Source of the DNA: AP-15 sp963701815
GTDB lineage: Bacteria; Pseudomonadota; Alphaproteobacteria; ATCC43930; CGMCC-115725
Reading direction: 5' to 3'
DNA length: 64,000 bases
Assembly (NCBI GenBank): GCA_963701815.1
Contig: CAVPBN010000009.1
Location: 124,001 to 188,000, forward strand
This document shows, one piece after another, positions 35,474 through 44,333 of this stretch; the first letter of the stretch is position 1, and each line of letters starts with the position of its first letter. Under the pieces are notes generated by a model. The model did no database searches. It was not told the DNA's origin and was given only the letters and a program-made list of their open reading frames with translations. The translations under genes and the position numbers were made by a program.

Positions 35474-35499
35474 GCGGCGCGGAATAGGGCGGTCTGCCG

Positions 35500-36333
35500 A
35501 TGGTCATGCGCTCGCCGGTGCTCAATGTCATGGCCAATGCCGCCTTGAAGGCGGCACGCGGCCTGATCCGCGACTTCGGCGAGGTCGAGCAATTGCAGGT
35601 CTCGATCAAGGGACCAGGCGACTTCGTCTCGACGGCCGACCTGAAGGCCGAGCGCACCCTCAAGACCGAACTCGTTCGGGCGCGCCCCGGTTATGGACTG
35701 CTGTTCGAGGAAGGCGGTCCCGAGGCCGGATCGGACCAGAGGCACCGTTGGATCGTCGATCCGCTCGACGGCACTACGAACTTTCTGCACGGCATCCCGC
35801 ATTTCGCGATTTCGATTGCCCTCGAACGCGACGGCGAGATCGTCGCCGGGGTGGTGTACGAACCGATCCGGGACGAAATGTACTCGGCCGAGAAGGGGCT
35901 CGGAGCCTATGTCAACGACCGCCGGCTCAGGGTCTCGGCCCGGCGGCAGCTCGCCGATGCCGTGATCGGGACCGGCATGCCGTTTCGCACCCATGGCGAC
36001 CAGCCGGCTTATCTGGCGACATTGGCCGCGGTCATGGCGGCGACCAGCGGCGTGCGCCGCATGGGCGCTGCGGCGCTCGACCTCGCCTATGTCGCCGCCG
36101 GCCGCTTTGACGGGTTCTGGGAATTCGGTCTGTCGCCGTGGGACATTGCCGCCGGGATACTGCTGGTGCGCGAGGCAGGCGGTTATGTGAGCGACATGGC
36201 GAGCGGGCGCGACATGATGACGACCGGCGATGTGATCGTCGCCAACGATCACCTTCACCTGCCGCTTGCGGCCCTGATCAGGGAGGCGCGCCGCGGCGAC
36301 CGGGCAGTATTGCCCTATACCGTCACAGATTGA
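35500..36333 (+). CDS. suhB: Inositol monophosphatase family protein (SuhB-like)
   Basis: The 277-residue product carries the metal-site motifs of the family: GDFVSTADLKAERTL, LFEEGG, WIVDPLDGTTNFLHGIPHFA (DPxDGT) and the C-terminal FWEFGLSPWDIAAGILLVRE (WDxAAG). It dephosphorylates inositol-1-phosphate or related sugars; SuhB also acts in rRNA transcription in enterobacteria. ATG 35500 and ATG 35506 are both possible starts. It follows efp by 26 bases, a common alphaproteobacterial arrangement. Confidence 0.9.
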   Translation: MVMRSPVLNVMANAALKAARGLIRDFGEVEQLQVSIKGPGDFVSTADLKAERTLKTELVRARPGYGLLFEEGGPEAGSDQRHRWIVDPLDGTTNFLHGIPHFAISIALERDGEIVAGVVYEPIRDEMYSAEKGLGAYVNDRRLRVSARRQLADAVIGTGMPFRTHGDQPAYLATLAAVMAATSGVRRMGAAALDLAYVAAGRFDGFWEFGLSPWDIAAGILLVREAGGYVSDMASGRDMMTTGDVIVANDHLHLPLAALIREARRGDRAVLPYTVTD

Positions 36334-36549
36334 GCACGACTGCCATGCAGCGCGGCGTTTTATTTGCCGCCGACCGGCCCGTCGGGATAGGTTTGCCGTT
36401 GGCAGGTAACGCGGCGGGTTCGATCGTCAAGCGCCCGGCGATCGACTGGCTTCGGGGAACATCCAGGATGTGCATTTCGCTCGGCGAGGCAAGTCGCAGG
36501 CCAGCCGGGCCGTATCCACGCCGATTTCCGGCCCGACCGGTACCGCCCA

Positions 36550-37704
36550 ATGAACCGGCCATACCGCTTTCTGATCCGAATGGCGTTGTTCCTGGTGTTG
36601 GTGGCGGCATTGGCGGCCGTGCTGGGGCATCCGCTCGTCGCCGCCTTTATGGGTAACCCGGCGGTCAATGGCGTGATCCTCGGCATTCTGGTCGCCGGCA
36701 TTGCCTATATCTTCCGTCAGGTGCTGCTGCTCAAGCCGGAGATCAATTGGATCGAAGCCTTTCGTCGGGCCGAGGCCGAAGGCGACCCGGAAGACATGCC
36801 GAGCCGGGCGCCGCGGCTGCTCGCCCCGATGGCGCGGATGCTCGCGACGCGGCAGGGCGGCCGGGTCAGCCTGTCGGCAACCTCATTGCAAACCTTGCTC
36901 GACGGCATTTCCTCGCGTCTCGGCGAAACCCGCGAGACCTCGCGCTATCTGATCGGGGTGCTGATCTTTCTCGGTCTGCTCGGGACGTTTTACGGGCTGC
37001 TGGAGACCCTGCGTTCGGTCGGCGGCGTGATCGGCGCCCTCAACGTCGGTTCGAGCGACGTCGCCCGCGCCTTCGCCGACCTCAAATCCGGATTGCAATC
37101 GCCGCTCGCCGGCATGGCGACCGCCTTCAGCGCGTCGCTGTTCGGCTTGGCCGGCAGTCTCGTCCTCGGCTTTCTCGATCTGCAAGCGGGTCAGGCCCAG
37201 AACCGCTTCTACAACGATCTCGAGGAATGGCTGTCGAGCTATACGAGATTGTCGGGCGGAGGGGTCGTCGATGCCGGCGATGCCTCGGTCCCGGCCTACA
37301 TTCAGGCGTTGCTCGAGCAGACCGCGGACAGCCTCGAAAATCTGCAGCGCATTCTGGCCCGCGGCGAGGAGAGTCGGATCGGCGCGAACGCTACTCTGAC
37401 CGGCCTGACCGACCGTCTGGCGGTCTTCGGCGAGCAGATGAGGGCGGGTCAATTGCTGATGGTGCGCCTGGCCGAGAACCAGCTCGAACTGAAGCCGGCG
37501 CTGACGCGGCTCGGCACCCTCGGGGAAAGCTCGCTCGGACAGGACGACCTTTTGCGCGGCCATCTCCGGAACATCGAAGGCTATATCGCGCACCTGATCG
37601 AGGATCTCGCGCAGGGCCGGGCACAAACCGTGCAGGAATTGCGCGCCGAGATCCGCATCCTCGCCCGCACTATCGCCGCTCTCGCCGAAGAGGGCAGGCG
37701 CTGA
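36550..37704 (+). CDS. MotA/TolQ/ExbB-like proton-channel protein
   Basis: The 384-residue membrane protein has helices at about residues 11-33, 39-61, 133-153 and 188-208. The third begins in YLIGVLIFLGLLGTFYGLLE, the MotA/ExbB channel signature, and the fourth is MATAFSASLFGLAGSLVLGF. A long cytoplasmic helical tail follows (YIQALLEQTADSLENLQRIL to residue 384). It is paired with an OmpA-domain partner 23 bases downstream. The tail is longer than in ExbB/TolQ. The pair resembles stator complexes, including ZorAB of Zorya, but no ZorC/D/E genes are nearby. Confidence 0.8.
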   Translation: MNRPYRFLIRMALFLVLVAALAAVLGHPLVAAFMGNPAVNGVILGILVAGIAYIFRQVLLLKPEINWIEAFRRAEAEGDPEDMPSRAPRLLAPMARMLATRQGGRVSLSATSLQTLLDGISSRLGETRETSRYLIGVLIFLGLLGTFYGLLETLRSVGGVIGALNVGSSDVARAFADLKSGLQSPLAGMATAFSASLFGLAGSLVLGFLDLQAGQAQNRFYNDLEEWLSSYTRLSGGGVVDAGDASVPAYIQALLEQTADSLENLQRILARGEESRIGANATLTGLTDRLAVFGEQMRAGQLLMVRLAENQLELKPALTRLGTLGESSLGQDDLLRGHLRNIEGYIAHLIEDLAQGRAQTVQELRAEIRILARTIAALAEEGRR

Positions 37705-37727
37705 GCGGCACATAATCGGCTTCGATC

Positions 37728-38849
37728 ATGCCCATCGCCTCGAGACGCTCCCGCCAGCCCAGCATCGACATCTGGCCCGGCTTTGTCGACGCCCTGTCGC
37801 AACTGCTGATGGTGATCATCTTCATTCTGTTGGTGTTCACCGCCGTCCAGTTTTATCTGTCCGCGGCGCTGTCCGGTCGCGAGCAGGCATTGCACCAATT
37901 GCAGCGCCAAGTCGACGAGCTTGCCCAACTCCTCGCGCTCGAAAAGAGTACCAACAAGGATCTGCAGGCCGGTATGGCGGAGCTTTCGGTCAAGCTGAAA
38001 AGCGCCGAGAGCGAGCGCAGCCGGCTGACGGCGCAAGTCGCCGATCTTTCTGCGCGAGCGAGCGAGGCTGCGGCGCTGCGCGAACGCGCCGCCGATCTCG
38101 ACGCCCAGCTTGCCGCCGAGCAGAAAAAAACCGCGGCGGCGCAGGAGGAGATGCAGCGGACCGCCGCCCGCTCCGGGCAAACCGAGCAGGCGCTCGCCGC
38201 AGAAAAGCACATCAGCAGCAGCGCTCTGGCCCAGGTGCAGGAGTTGACCGCGGAAATCGCCGCTCTGCGCGACCAGCTGACCCGGATCGCCGCAGCGCTC
38301 GACCTTTCCGAGACCAAGGTCAAAGCACAGCAGGGGCAGATCGTCGATCTCGGAAAAAAGCTCAACATGGCGCTCGTCAACAAGGTCGAAGAGCTGGCGC
38401 GCTACCGGTCTGAATTTTTCGGCAGGCTGCGCGACATTCTTGCCGGCCGGCCGGGCATCCGGATCGTCGGCGACCGTTTTGTGTTCCAGTCCGAAGTGCT
38501 GTTTGCGCCGGGAAGCGCCGACCTCAGCAGCGATGCCAAAAAGGCGCTCGATCCGGTGATCGCCGCGCTCCAACAGATTTCCGCCAAGATTCCGCCCGAT
38601 ATCGATTGGATTCTCCGAGTCGACGGCCATACCGATCACCGTCCGATCAAGACGGCGTTGTTTCCGTCGAATTGGGAATTGTCTACGGCGCGGGCGTTGT
38701 CGGTGGTGCGCTATGCGATCGCCCAAGGAATCTCGCCCGGGCATCTCGCGGCGACCGGTTTTGCCGACCTGCAGCCGATCGATCCCGGCGACAACCCCGA
38801 AGCTTTTCGCCACAATCGGCGCATCGAATTGCGACTGACCGAGCGTTGA
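37728..38849 (+). CDS. MotB/OmpA-like partner with coiled coil and peptidoglycan-binding domain
   Basis: The 373-residue protein starts with a short cytoplasmic stretch (SIDIWPGFVDALSQLLMVII) and one membrane helix at about 24-46. A long coiled coil follows from about 50 to 225, rich in Ala/Glu/Gln/Lys (LQRQVDELAQLLALEKSTNK). It ends in an OmpA-type domain: VLFAPGSADLSSDAKKALDP, WILRVDGHTDHRPI and AFRHNRRIELRLTE. It should cross the periplasm and bind peptidoglycan, driven by the channel partner upstream. The 200-residue coiled coil sets it apart from TolR/ExbD and classic MotB. Confidence 0.82.
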   Translation: MPIASRRSRQPSIDIWPGFVDALSQLLMVIIFILLVFTAVQFYLSAALSGREQALHQLQRQVDELAQLLALEKSTNKDLQAGMAELSVKLKSAESERSRLTAQVADLSARASEAAALRERAADLDAQLAAEQKKTAAAQEEMQRTAARSGQTEQALAAEKHISSSALAQVQELTAEIAALRDQLTRIAAALDLSETKVKAQQGQIVDLGKKLNMALVNKVEELARYRSEFFGRLRDILAGRPGIRIVGDRFVFQSEVLFAPGSADLSSDAKKALDPVIAALQQISAKIPPDIDWILRVDGHTDHRPIKTALFPSNWELSTARALSVVRYAIAQGISPGHLAATGFADLQPIDPGDNPEAFRHNRRIELRLTER

Positions 38850-38955
38850 GGACCCTCGTCCGATGCATCGCGCCGGCGGCCCTCGCCAACTTCGACGCAT
38901 CGGCGTAGAGTTTTAATAAAGCCGGCATTTCGGGCCGGCGAGACGGGGATGGGCG

Positions 38956-39810
38956 ATGAAAAATCTGCTGACCGTGGTCGGGGACGGCAACGCGGCGGCG
39001 GTTCTCGAAGCTGCATTGCTGACGGCGCGCCGTTTCGACAGCCACATTGTCGGACTGCACAGCTTGACCACCGAGTACGCCGTGGTATTTGGCGGCGAGA
39101 TGGGGTTTTCGATCTCCTCGGAGGTCGATCGCACCCTGGAACGCGAGGGTCATGACCGTCGCGATCAGGCCCGCCGGCTGTTTCGCGACTTCATGACGAC
39201 GCACGGCATCCCGATGGCGCCGGCGCCGCCGGGGCATGTCGGGCCGGTCGCATCCTGGCGCGAGGAGGACGGGCGGCAAAATGCGGTCGTCGGCCTGATC
39301 GGCCGGGTCTACGACCTGATTCTGGTCGAACAGCCGGAAAAACTCGCCTCGATCGCCGAAGCGACGCTCGAAGACGCATTGTTCGAGAGCGGCCGTCCTG
39401 TCCTGATGGTGCCGAAACGCGCCCCCTCGGCTCTGGGCGAAGTCATCGCCATCGCCTGGAACGGCAGCACCGAGACCGCGCTGACCGTAGCCCTCGGCAT
39501 GCCGTACATCGCACAGGCCAAGCAGGTCGTGATCGTCGCCGTCGGTTCGCAGCATATGCCCGAACCCGGACCGGAGGGTGAGGAACTCGCCCGCACGATC
39601 GAGCATTACGGCGTCGAGGTCAGCCTGCGCACTGCCTACGGCCGGCAAAAGGCGCAGGGCGAATCGTTCCTGAAGGAGGCCGTGGCCGCCGGGGCGGATC
39701 TGTTGCTGAAGGGCGCCTATACGCAGAGCCGGATCCGCCAGATGATTTTCGGCGGCGCCACCCGGCATATCATCATGGAGGCGAATCTGCCGGTGTTGAT
39801 GGCGCGCTGA
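38956..39810 (+). CDS. Universal stress protein, tandem Usp domains
   Basis: The 284-residue protein contains two Usp-type alpha/beta units. The second has the better-kept ATP-site pattern, VIAIAWNGSTETALTVALGM and LLLKGAYTQSRIRQMIFGGA then THIIM-like TRHIIMEANLPVLM (the GxxxxR-ImxGG and final VLM). The first begins LLTVVGDGNAAAVLEAALLT. Such proteins respond to stress; the exact role is unknown. It follows the MotA/OmpA-like pair by 106 bases on the same strand. Confidence 0.85.
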   Translation: MKNLLTVVGDGNAAAVLEAALLTARRFDSHIVGLHSLTTEYAVVFGGEMGFSISSEVDRTLEREGHDRRDQARRLFRDFMTTHGIPMAPAPPGHVGPVASWREEDGRQNAVVGLIGRVYDLILVEQPEKLASIAEATLEDALFESGRPVLMVPKRAPSALGEVIAIAWNGSTETALTVALGMPYIAQAKQVVIVAVGSQHMPEPGPEGEELARTIEHYGVEVSLRTAYGRQKAQGESFLKEAVAAGADLLLKGAYTQSRIRQMIFGGATRHIIMEANLPVLMAR

Positions 39811-39902
39811 GGCCGTCTCCGCGGGAACCCGGCCGCTTCGGGGGCGCAGCGCCGAGGTTGCAGCCGGCGGCGGGGCGTGCCGGCTGCAACCATGGAGAGG
39901 GA

Positions 39903-40163
39903 ATGCATCGCCTTATCCTGCCCCAGGGGGCAATCGACAACGATCAAGGATTGGATCCGGTGGTCCTGACCGAGAGCTTGCCCGATGAGGGGCTCGAGGC
40001 CGGCGATGTCGGTTGGGTGGTGCTGGTCCATCAGGGCGGTGCCGGCTACGAGGTCGAATTCGTCACGTTGACCGGCGACACCGTTTCGGTCGTAACGGTC
40101 GCCGCCAATCTAGTGCGCTCCGTCGGCCCCAAAGAAATCGCCCATGCGCGGGTGGTGCCGTGA
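39903..40163 (+). CDS. DUF4926-type small protein
   Basis: The 86-residue product (start ATG 39903 after GGAGAGGGA) reads PVVLTESLPDEGLEAGDVGW, VVLVHQGGAGYEVEFVTLTG and DTVSVVTVAANLVRSV. This is the compact beta domain of DUF4926, often found near toxin-antitoxin loci and of unknown function. It stands alone here, between Usp and gatB. Confidence 0.75.
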   Translation: MHRLILPQGAIDNDQGLDPVVLTESLPDEGLEAGDVGWVVLVHQGGAGYEVEFVTLTGDTVSVVTVAANLVRSVGPKEIAHARVVP

Positions 40164-40294
40164 GGTTCTTCGAGATTTCGCCGAAGAGCGCGCGGGACGA
40201 TCACTAACATATCAACCCCGCTTTTATTGGTCGGCTCGACCTATACGGGGTTGCAGGCTGCACTTAGGGGCGTTGAAAGACTTGGCCGGGGCCC

Positions 40295-41794
40295 TCAGAG
40301 GGTAACTGCTCCAGAATTGCGCCTCGCTGTTTCCTGGCCCGTCAGCTTTTTCTGCAGCAGCTCATTGACCAGCGCCGGATTCGCTTTGCCTTGGGTAGCC
40401 TTCATGATCTGGCCGACGAAGAAGCCGTAGAGCTTGTCGCGGCCGGCGCGGTATTCGGCGAGCTTGTCTGGGTTGGCGGCCAGGACCGCGTCGATGGCGG
40501 CGGCGATCGCACCGGCATCGGTGACCTGCCGCAGCCCCTTCTTCTCGACGATCGCCGCCGGGTCGGCGCCGGTCGCGACCATCTCGGCGAAAACGTCCTT
40601 GGCGAGGCGGCCGGAGATCGTGCCGTCGGCGATCAGATCGATCAGCGCGCCCAACTGCCCCGGCGACACCGGCGATTGCTCGATGCCGACCCCGAGCCGG
40701 TTCAGCGCGGCAAAGAGATCGCCGGTGACCCAATTGGCCGCCGCCTTGGCATCGCGGCCCGCGGCTGCCTGCTCAAAAAACAGCGCGGCCGCCTGCTCGG
40801 CGACCAGCACCGCCGCTTCGTCGGGCGAGAGGCCAAGCGCCGCCACGAACCGCGCCTTCTTCGCGTCCGGCAATTCCGGCAACTCCGCCCGCAATGCGTC
40901 GACCCAGACCGGGTCGAGCACCAACGGCGACAGATCGGGGTCGGGGAAATAGCGGTAGTCGTGCGCCTCCTCCTTCGAGCGCATCGGCCGGGTGATGCCG
41001 CGCCCGACATCGAACAGCCGCGTCTGCTGCGCGACCTTGCCGCCTTCTTCGATCAGCTCGACCTGGCGGTGCGCCTCGTACTCGATCGCCTGCATCACAT
41101 AGCGCACCGAATTGAGGTTCTTGATCTCGCAGCGGGTCCCGTACGGCCCGGCCGGCCGGCGCACCGACACGTTGGCGTCGCAGCGCAGCGAACCCTGCTC
41201 CATATTGCCGTCGCAGGTGCCGAGATAGCGCAGGATCGAGCGCAATTTACGCAGATAGATCCCGGCTTCCTCGGCGTTGCGCAGATCGGGCTCGGAGACG
41301 ATCTCCATCAGCCCGATCCCGGCACGGTTCAAATCGATATAAGTCAGGCTCGGGTGCTGGTCGTGCAGGCTCTTGCCGGCGTCCTGTTCGAGATGCAGCC
41401 GGGTGATGCCGATCTCGCGGCTCGACCCGTCGGGCATGTCGAGCACGACCCGGCCATGGCCGACGATCGGCTGCAGATATTGCGAGATCTGATAACCGGC
41501 CGGCAGATCGGGGTAGAAATAGTTTTTGCGGTCGAACACGCTCGTCAGGTTGATCCTGGCTTCGAGGCCGAGCCCGGTCCTGACCGCCTGCTCGACGCAG
41601 ACGCGGTTGATGACCGGCAGCATGCCGGGGAAGGCGGCATCGACCGGCGAAACCTGGGTGTTGGGCCCGGCGCCGAAATCGGTCGCCGCCCCGGAAAACA
41701 GCTTGGCCTTGGAGACGATTTGCGCATGCACTTCGAGCCCGATCACCGTCTCCCACTGCCCGGTGCGGCCTTCGATAATTCCGCCGGTGCTCAT
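40295..41794 (-). CDS. gatB: Asp/Glu-tRNA amidotransferase subunit B
   Basis: The 499-residue product has the GatB kinase-like cradle (ETVIGLEVHAQIVSKAKLFS; KNYFYPDLPAGYQISQYLQP; SLTYIDLNRAGIGLMEIVSE; GNMEQGSLRCDANVSVR) and the C-terminal YqeY-like tail (GFFVGQIMKATQGKANPALV). GatB activates mischarged Asp/Glu-tRNA for amidation. Its start shares one base with the gatA stop. With glnS at the window edge, the likely substrate is Asp-tRNA-Asn. Frame intact. Confidence 0.95.
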   Translation of the reverse strand: MSTGGIIEGRTGQWETVIGLEVHAQIVSKAKLFSGAATDFGAGPNTQVSPVDAAFPGMLPVINRVCVEQAVRTGLGLEARINLTSVFDRKNYFYPDLPAGYQISQYLQPIVGHGRVVLDMPDGSSREIGITRLHLEQDAGKSLHDQHPSLTYIDLNRAGIGLMEIVSEPDLRNAEEAGIYLRKLRSILRYLGTCDGNMEQGSLRCDANVSVRRPAGPYGTRCEIKNLNSVRYVMQAIEYEAHRQVELIEEGGKVAQQTRLFDVGRGITRPMRSKEEAHDYRYFPDPDLSPLVLDPVWVDALRAELPELPDAKKARFVAALGLSPDEAAVLVAEQAAALFFEQAAAGRDAKAAANWVTGDLFAALNRLGVGIEQSPVSPGQLGALIDLIADGTISGRLAKDVFAEMVATGADPAAIVEKKGLRQVTDAGAIAAAIDAVLAANPDKLAEYRAGRDKLYGFFVGQIMKATQGKANPALVNELLQKKLTGQETARRNSGAVTL

Positions 41795-43293
41795 CAGCGG
41801 CCTCGCCCGAGAAAACTCGGCAAATGGCGGAACTGCGCGGCATTTTCCAGCACTGCGGCGGTGCGCAACACCGTTTCCTCGTCAAAGGCGCGGCCGACGA
41901 TCTGCAGACCGAGCGGCAATCCGTCGGCCGACAGCCCGGACGGGACCGAGATCGCCGGCACGCCGGCGAGGTCTGCCGGCACCGTGAACACGTCGTTCAG
42001 ATACATCGCGATCGGGTCGCCGCTGTTCTCGCCGACGGCAAAGGCGGCAGACGGCGCCGTCGGCGTCAGCAGGCAGTCGACCCGTTCGAAGGCTGCGGCG
42101 AAGTCGCGCGCGATCAGCGCGCGCACCCGCTGCGCCTTCAGGTAATAGGCATCGTAATAGCCGGCCGACAGCACAAAGGTGCCGATCAGCACCCGACGGC
42201 GGACCTCGGCGCCAAATCCGGCGGCGCGCGTCAATTCGTACATTTGGTCGAGCGTCCCGCCCTCGACCCGCAGGCCGAAGCGGACCCCGTCATAGCGCGC
42301 CAGGTTCGACGATGCCTCGGCCGGTGCGATGATGTAATAGGCCGCCAGCGCATATCTGGTCATCGGCAGGCTGATTTCGACAATCTCGGCCCCGGCCGCG
42401 CGCAGCCACTCCGCCCCCTGCCGCCACAGCGCCTCGATCTCGTCCGGCATGCCGTCGGCCCGGTATTCCTTCGGGATGCCGACGCGCAGGCCGCGGATAT
42501 CGCCGGTCAACGCCGCCGCGAAATCCGGCACCGGCAGCGGCGCCGAGGTCGAATCCTTCGGATCGTGGCCGGCCATGACGCCGAGCATGATCGCCGCGTC
42601 GCGCACGGTCCGGGTCATCGGGCCGGGATGGTCGAGCGACGAGGCATAGGCGATCACGCCCCAGCGCGAGCAGCGGCCATAGGTCGGCTTCAATCCGACG
42701 ATGCCGCAAAAGCTCGCCGGCTGGCGGATCGAGCCGCCGGTGTCGGTGCCGGTTGCCGCCAGTGCGGCGCGCGCCGCCACGGCCGCGGCGGACCCGCCCG
42801 AGGACCCGCCGGGGACCAGCGGCCGGTTATCGCCCGGATGCCGTCCAGGCTGTCGCCGCCACGGGTTCTCGACCGGACCGAAAAAGCTGGTCGTGTTCGA
42901 CGAGCCCATCGCGAACTCGTCGAGATTGGTCTTGCCGAGCATGACCGCGCCGGCCTGCCAGAGCTTCTCGGTCACCGTCGATTCATAGGGCGGGCGGAAC
43001 CCGTCGAGGATATGCGACGCGGCGGTCGTCGGCGCCTCCTTGGTGCAATAGAGGTCCTTGACCGCGATCGGGATGCCGTCGAGCGGCAAGGCCTCGCCGC
43101 GCGCCAGCCGTCGGTCGGCGGCCTCCGCCATCGCCAGCGCCTGCTCCGGCGTCTCGGTGATGTAGGCGTTCAACGGCCGCGCCGCGGCGACCGCGGCGAT
43201 ATGGCTTTGGGTCAGTTCTCGCGCCGAGAATTCCTTTCGGGCCAGCCCGCTGCGGGCCTCGTCGAGGGTCAGCCGGGTAAGCGAGGAACTCAC
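41794..43293 (-). CDS. gatA: Asp/Glu-tRNA amidotransferase subunit A
   Basis: This 499-residue amidase has the Ser-cisSer-Lys catalytic set: the Lys in DGIPIAVKDLYCTKEAPTTA, and Ser residues in VPGGSSGGSAAAVAARAALA and GTDTGGSIRQPASFCGIVGL. It frees ammonia from glutamine and passes it to GatB. GTG start, 4-base overlap with gatC; order gatC-gatA-gatB on the minus strand. Confidence 0.95.
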   Translation of the reverse strand: MSSSLTRLTLDEARSGLARKEFSARELTQSHIAAVAAARPLNAYITETPEQALAMAEAADRRLARGEALPLDGIPIAVKDLYCTKEAPTTAASHILDGFRPPYESTVTEKLWQAGAVMLGKTNLDEFAMGSSNTTSFFGPVENPWRRQPGRHPGDNRPLVPGGSSGGSAAAVAARAALAATGTDTGGSIRQPASFCGIVGLKPTYGRCSRWGVIAYASSLDHPGPMTRTVRDAAIMLGVMAGHDPKDSTSAPLPVPDFAAALTGDIRGLRVGIPKEYRADGMPDEIEALWRQGAEWLRAAGAEIVEISLPMTRYALAAYYIIAPAEASSNLARYDGVRFGLRVEGGTLDQMYELTRAAGFGAEVRRRVLIGTFVLSAGYYDAYYLKAQRVRALIARDFAAAFERVDCLLTPTAPSAAFAVGENSGDPIAMYLNDVFTVPADLAGVPAISVPSGLSADGLPLGLQIVGRAFDEETVLRTAAVLENAAQFRHLPSFLGRGR

Positions 43294-43592
43294 TCGACCA
43301 CCTTCGGCACGGCAAAGAACCCGGCCCTGCCGCCGCTCGGCGCGGCGTGCGGCGCATTGCCGAGGATCGCATCGCGGCGGTCGCCATCGGTCACCCGGTC
43401 CTCACGCATCGGCAACCCGACCGCGACCACGCTCGTCAGCGGGGCGACGCCCGAAGTGTCGACCTCGTTCAATTGCTCGACCCAGCTCAGGATCTGCGAC
43501 AGCTCGGCAGCCAGCGGTTCCAGCTCGGTTTCGGCAAGCCTGATTCGCGCCAGCGCGGCGATGTGCGCCACGGCCGCCTTGTCCAACGCCAT
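43290..43592 (-). CDS. gatC: Asp/Glu-tRNA amidotransferase subunit C
   Basis: The 100-residue subunit reads VAHIAALARIRLAETELEPL, AAELSQILSWVEQLNEVDTS and ends with the usual LPMREDRVTDGDRRDAILGN and GFFAVPKVVE. GatC links A and B. It is the first gene of the minus-strand operon, divergent from ruvX with only 48 bases between them, so the two promoters must be close together. Confidence 0.95.
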   Translation of the reverse strand: MALDKAAVAHIAALARIRLAETELEPLAAELSQILSWVEQLNEVDTSGVAPLTSVVAVGLPMREDRVTDGDRRDAILGNAPHAAPSGGRAGFFAVPKVVE

Positions 43593-43640
43593 GATTTCAC
43601 CGTCTGCGACGCCCGCGAACGAAGCGGGTTATCATCGCCG

Positions 43641-44141
43641 ATGATCCTAGACGATCCCTCGGCGTTGCGCGAGGCCGTGCCGGCCGGCCAGCGGCTGATC
43701 GGGCTCGATGTCGGCACCAAGACGATCGGCCTCGCCCTCTCCGACACGCGCCTGATCATTGCGACCCCGCTGGAAACCATCCGCCGCCGGCGGTTTCGCG
43801 ACGACCTGGCTCGGCTTTTCGCGCTGATCGAAGCGCACGATGTCGGCGGGCTGGTGATCGGCCTGCCGCTGATGCTGGCCGGCGGCGACGGGCCGCGCAC
43901 CCAGTCGGTGCGCCAGTTCGCCCGCAACCTCCTCGCCTTGCGCGATCTGCCGGCGGTGTTGTGGGACGAACGGCTGTCGACCGCCGCCGTCACCCGCGAG
44001 ATGATCGCCCACGACATGAGCCGCAAACGCCGCGCGGAAATCGTCGACCGCGTCGCCGCCGCCTATATCCTCCAAGGATGTCTGGATTTTATCCACCGCC
44101 GGGCCGCCACCCTCCCGCCCACCGGCGAGCGGCAGCCATGA
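43641..44141 (+). CDS. ruvX: Putative pre-16S rRNA nuclease / Holliday junction resolvase YqgF
   Basis: The 166-residue RNase H-like protein has RLIGLDVGTKTIGLALSDTR (first Asp), GLVIGLPLMLAGGDGPRTQS, LWDERLSTAAVTREMI (catalytic Glu region) and DRVAAAYILQGCLD (final Asp). ATG 43641 is used. It is divergent from gatCAB, the standard alphaproteobacterial order, and is normally followed by pyrB. Confidence 0.92.
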   Translation: MILDDPSALREAVPAGQRLIGLDVGTKTIGLALSDTRLIIATPLETIRRRRFRDDLARLFALIEAHDVGGLVIGLPLMLAGGDGPRTQSVRQFARNLLALRDLPAVLWDERLSTAAVTREMIAHDMSRKRRAEIVDRVAAAYILQGCLDFIHRRAATLPPTGERQP

Positions 44142-44333
44142 TCGCCTCGGCGACGGCACAACCCGAATTTCTCTGATCGGTCCGATGACGCGCGCGCCGG
44201 GATGGGACGCGACGACGACGCCTCGGCGATGTGGCCATATGCCCGGATTGTTGGGCTCCACCCGTCGCGCGCCGGTGAACGGCAGCGGAGAAGACGGCAT
44301 GGAAAGTCGTGACGAACCGTATGCCGCAAACCT

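Noticed and set aside
36550..38849. Zorya defence system
   Set aside because: Only the channel/OmpA pair is present; no ZorC, ZorD or ZorE homologues are nearby, so the defence label is not supported.
40391..43644. Two long plus-strand open frames opposite gatB and gatA
   Set aside because: Antisense shadows of gatB/gatA; composition dominated by Arg, Gly, Asp and His.
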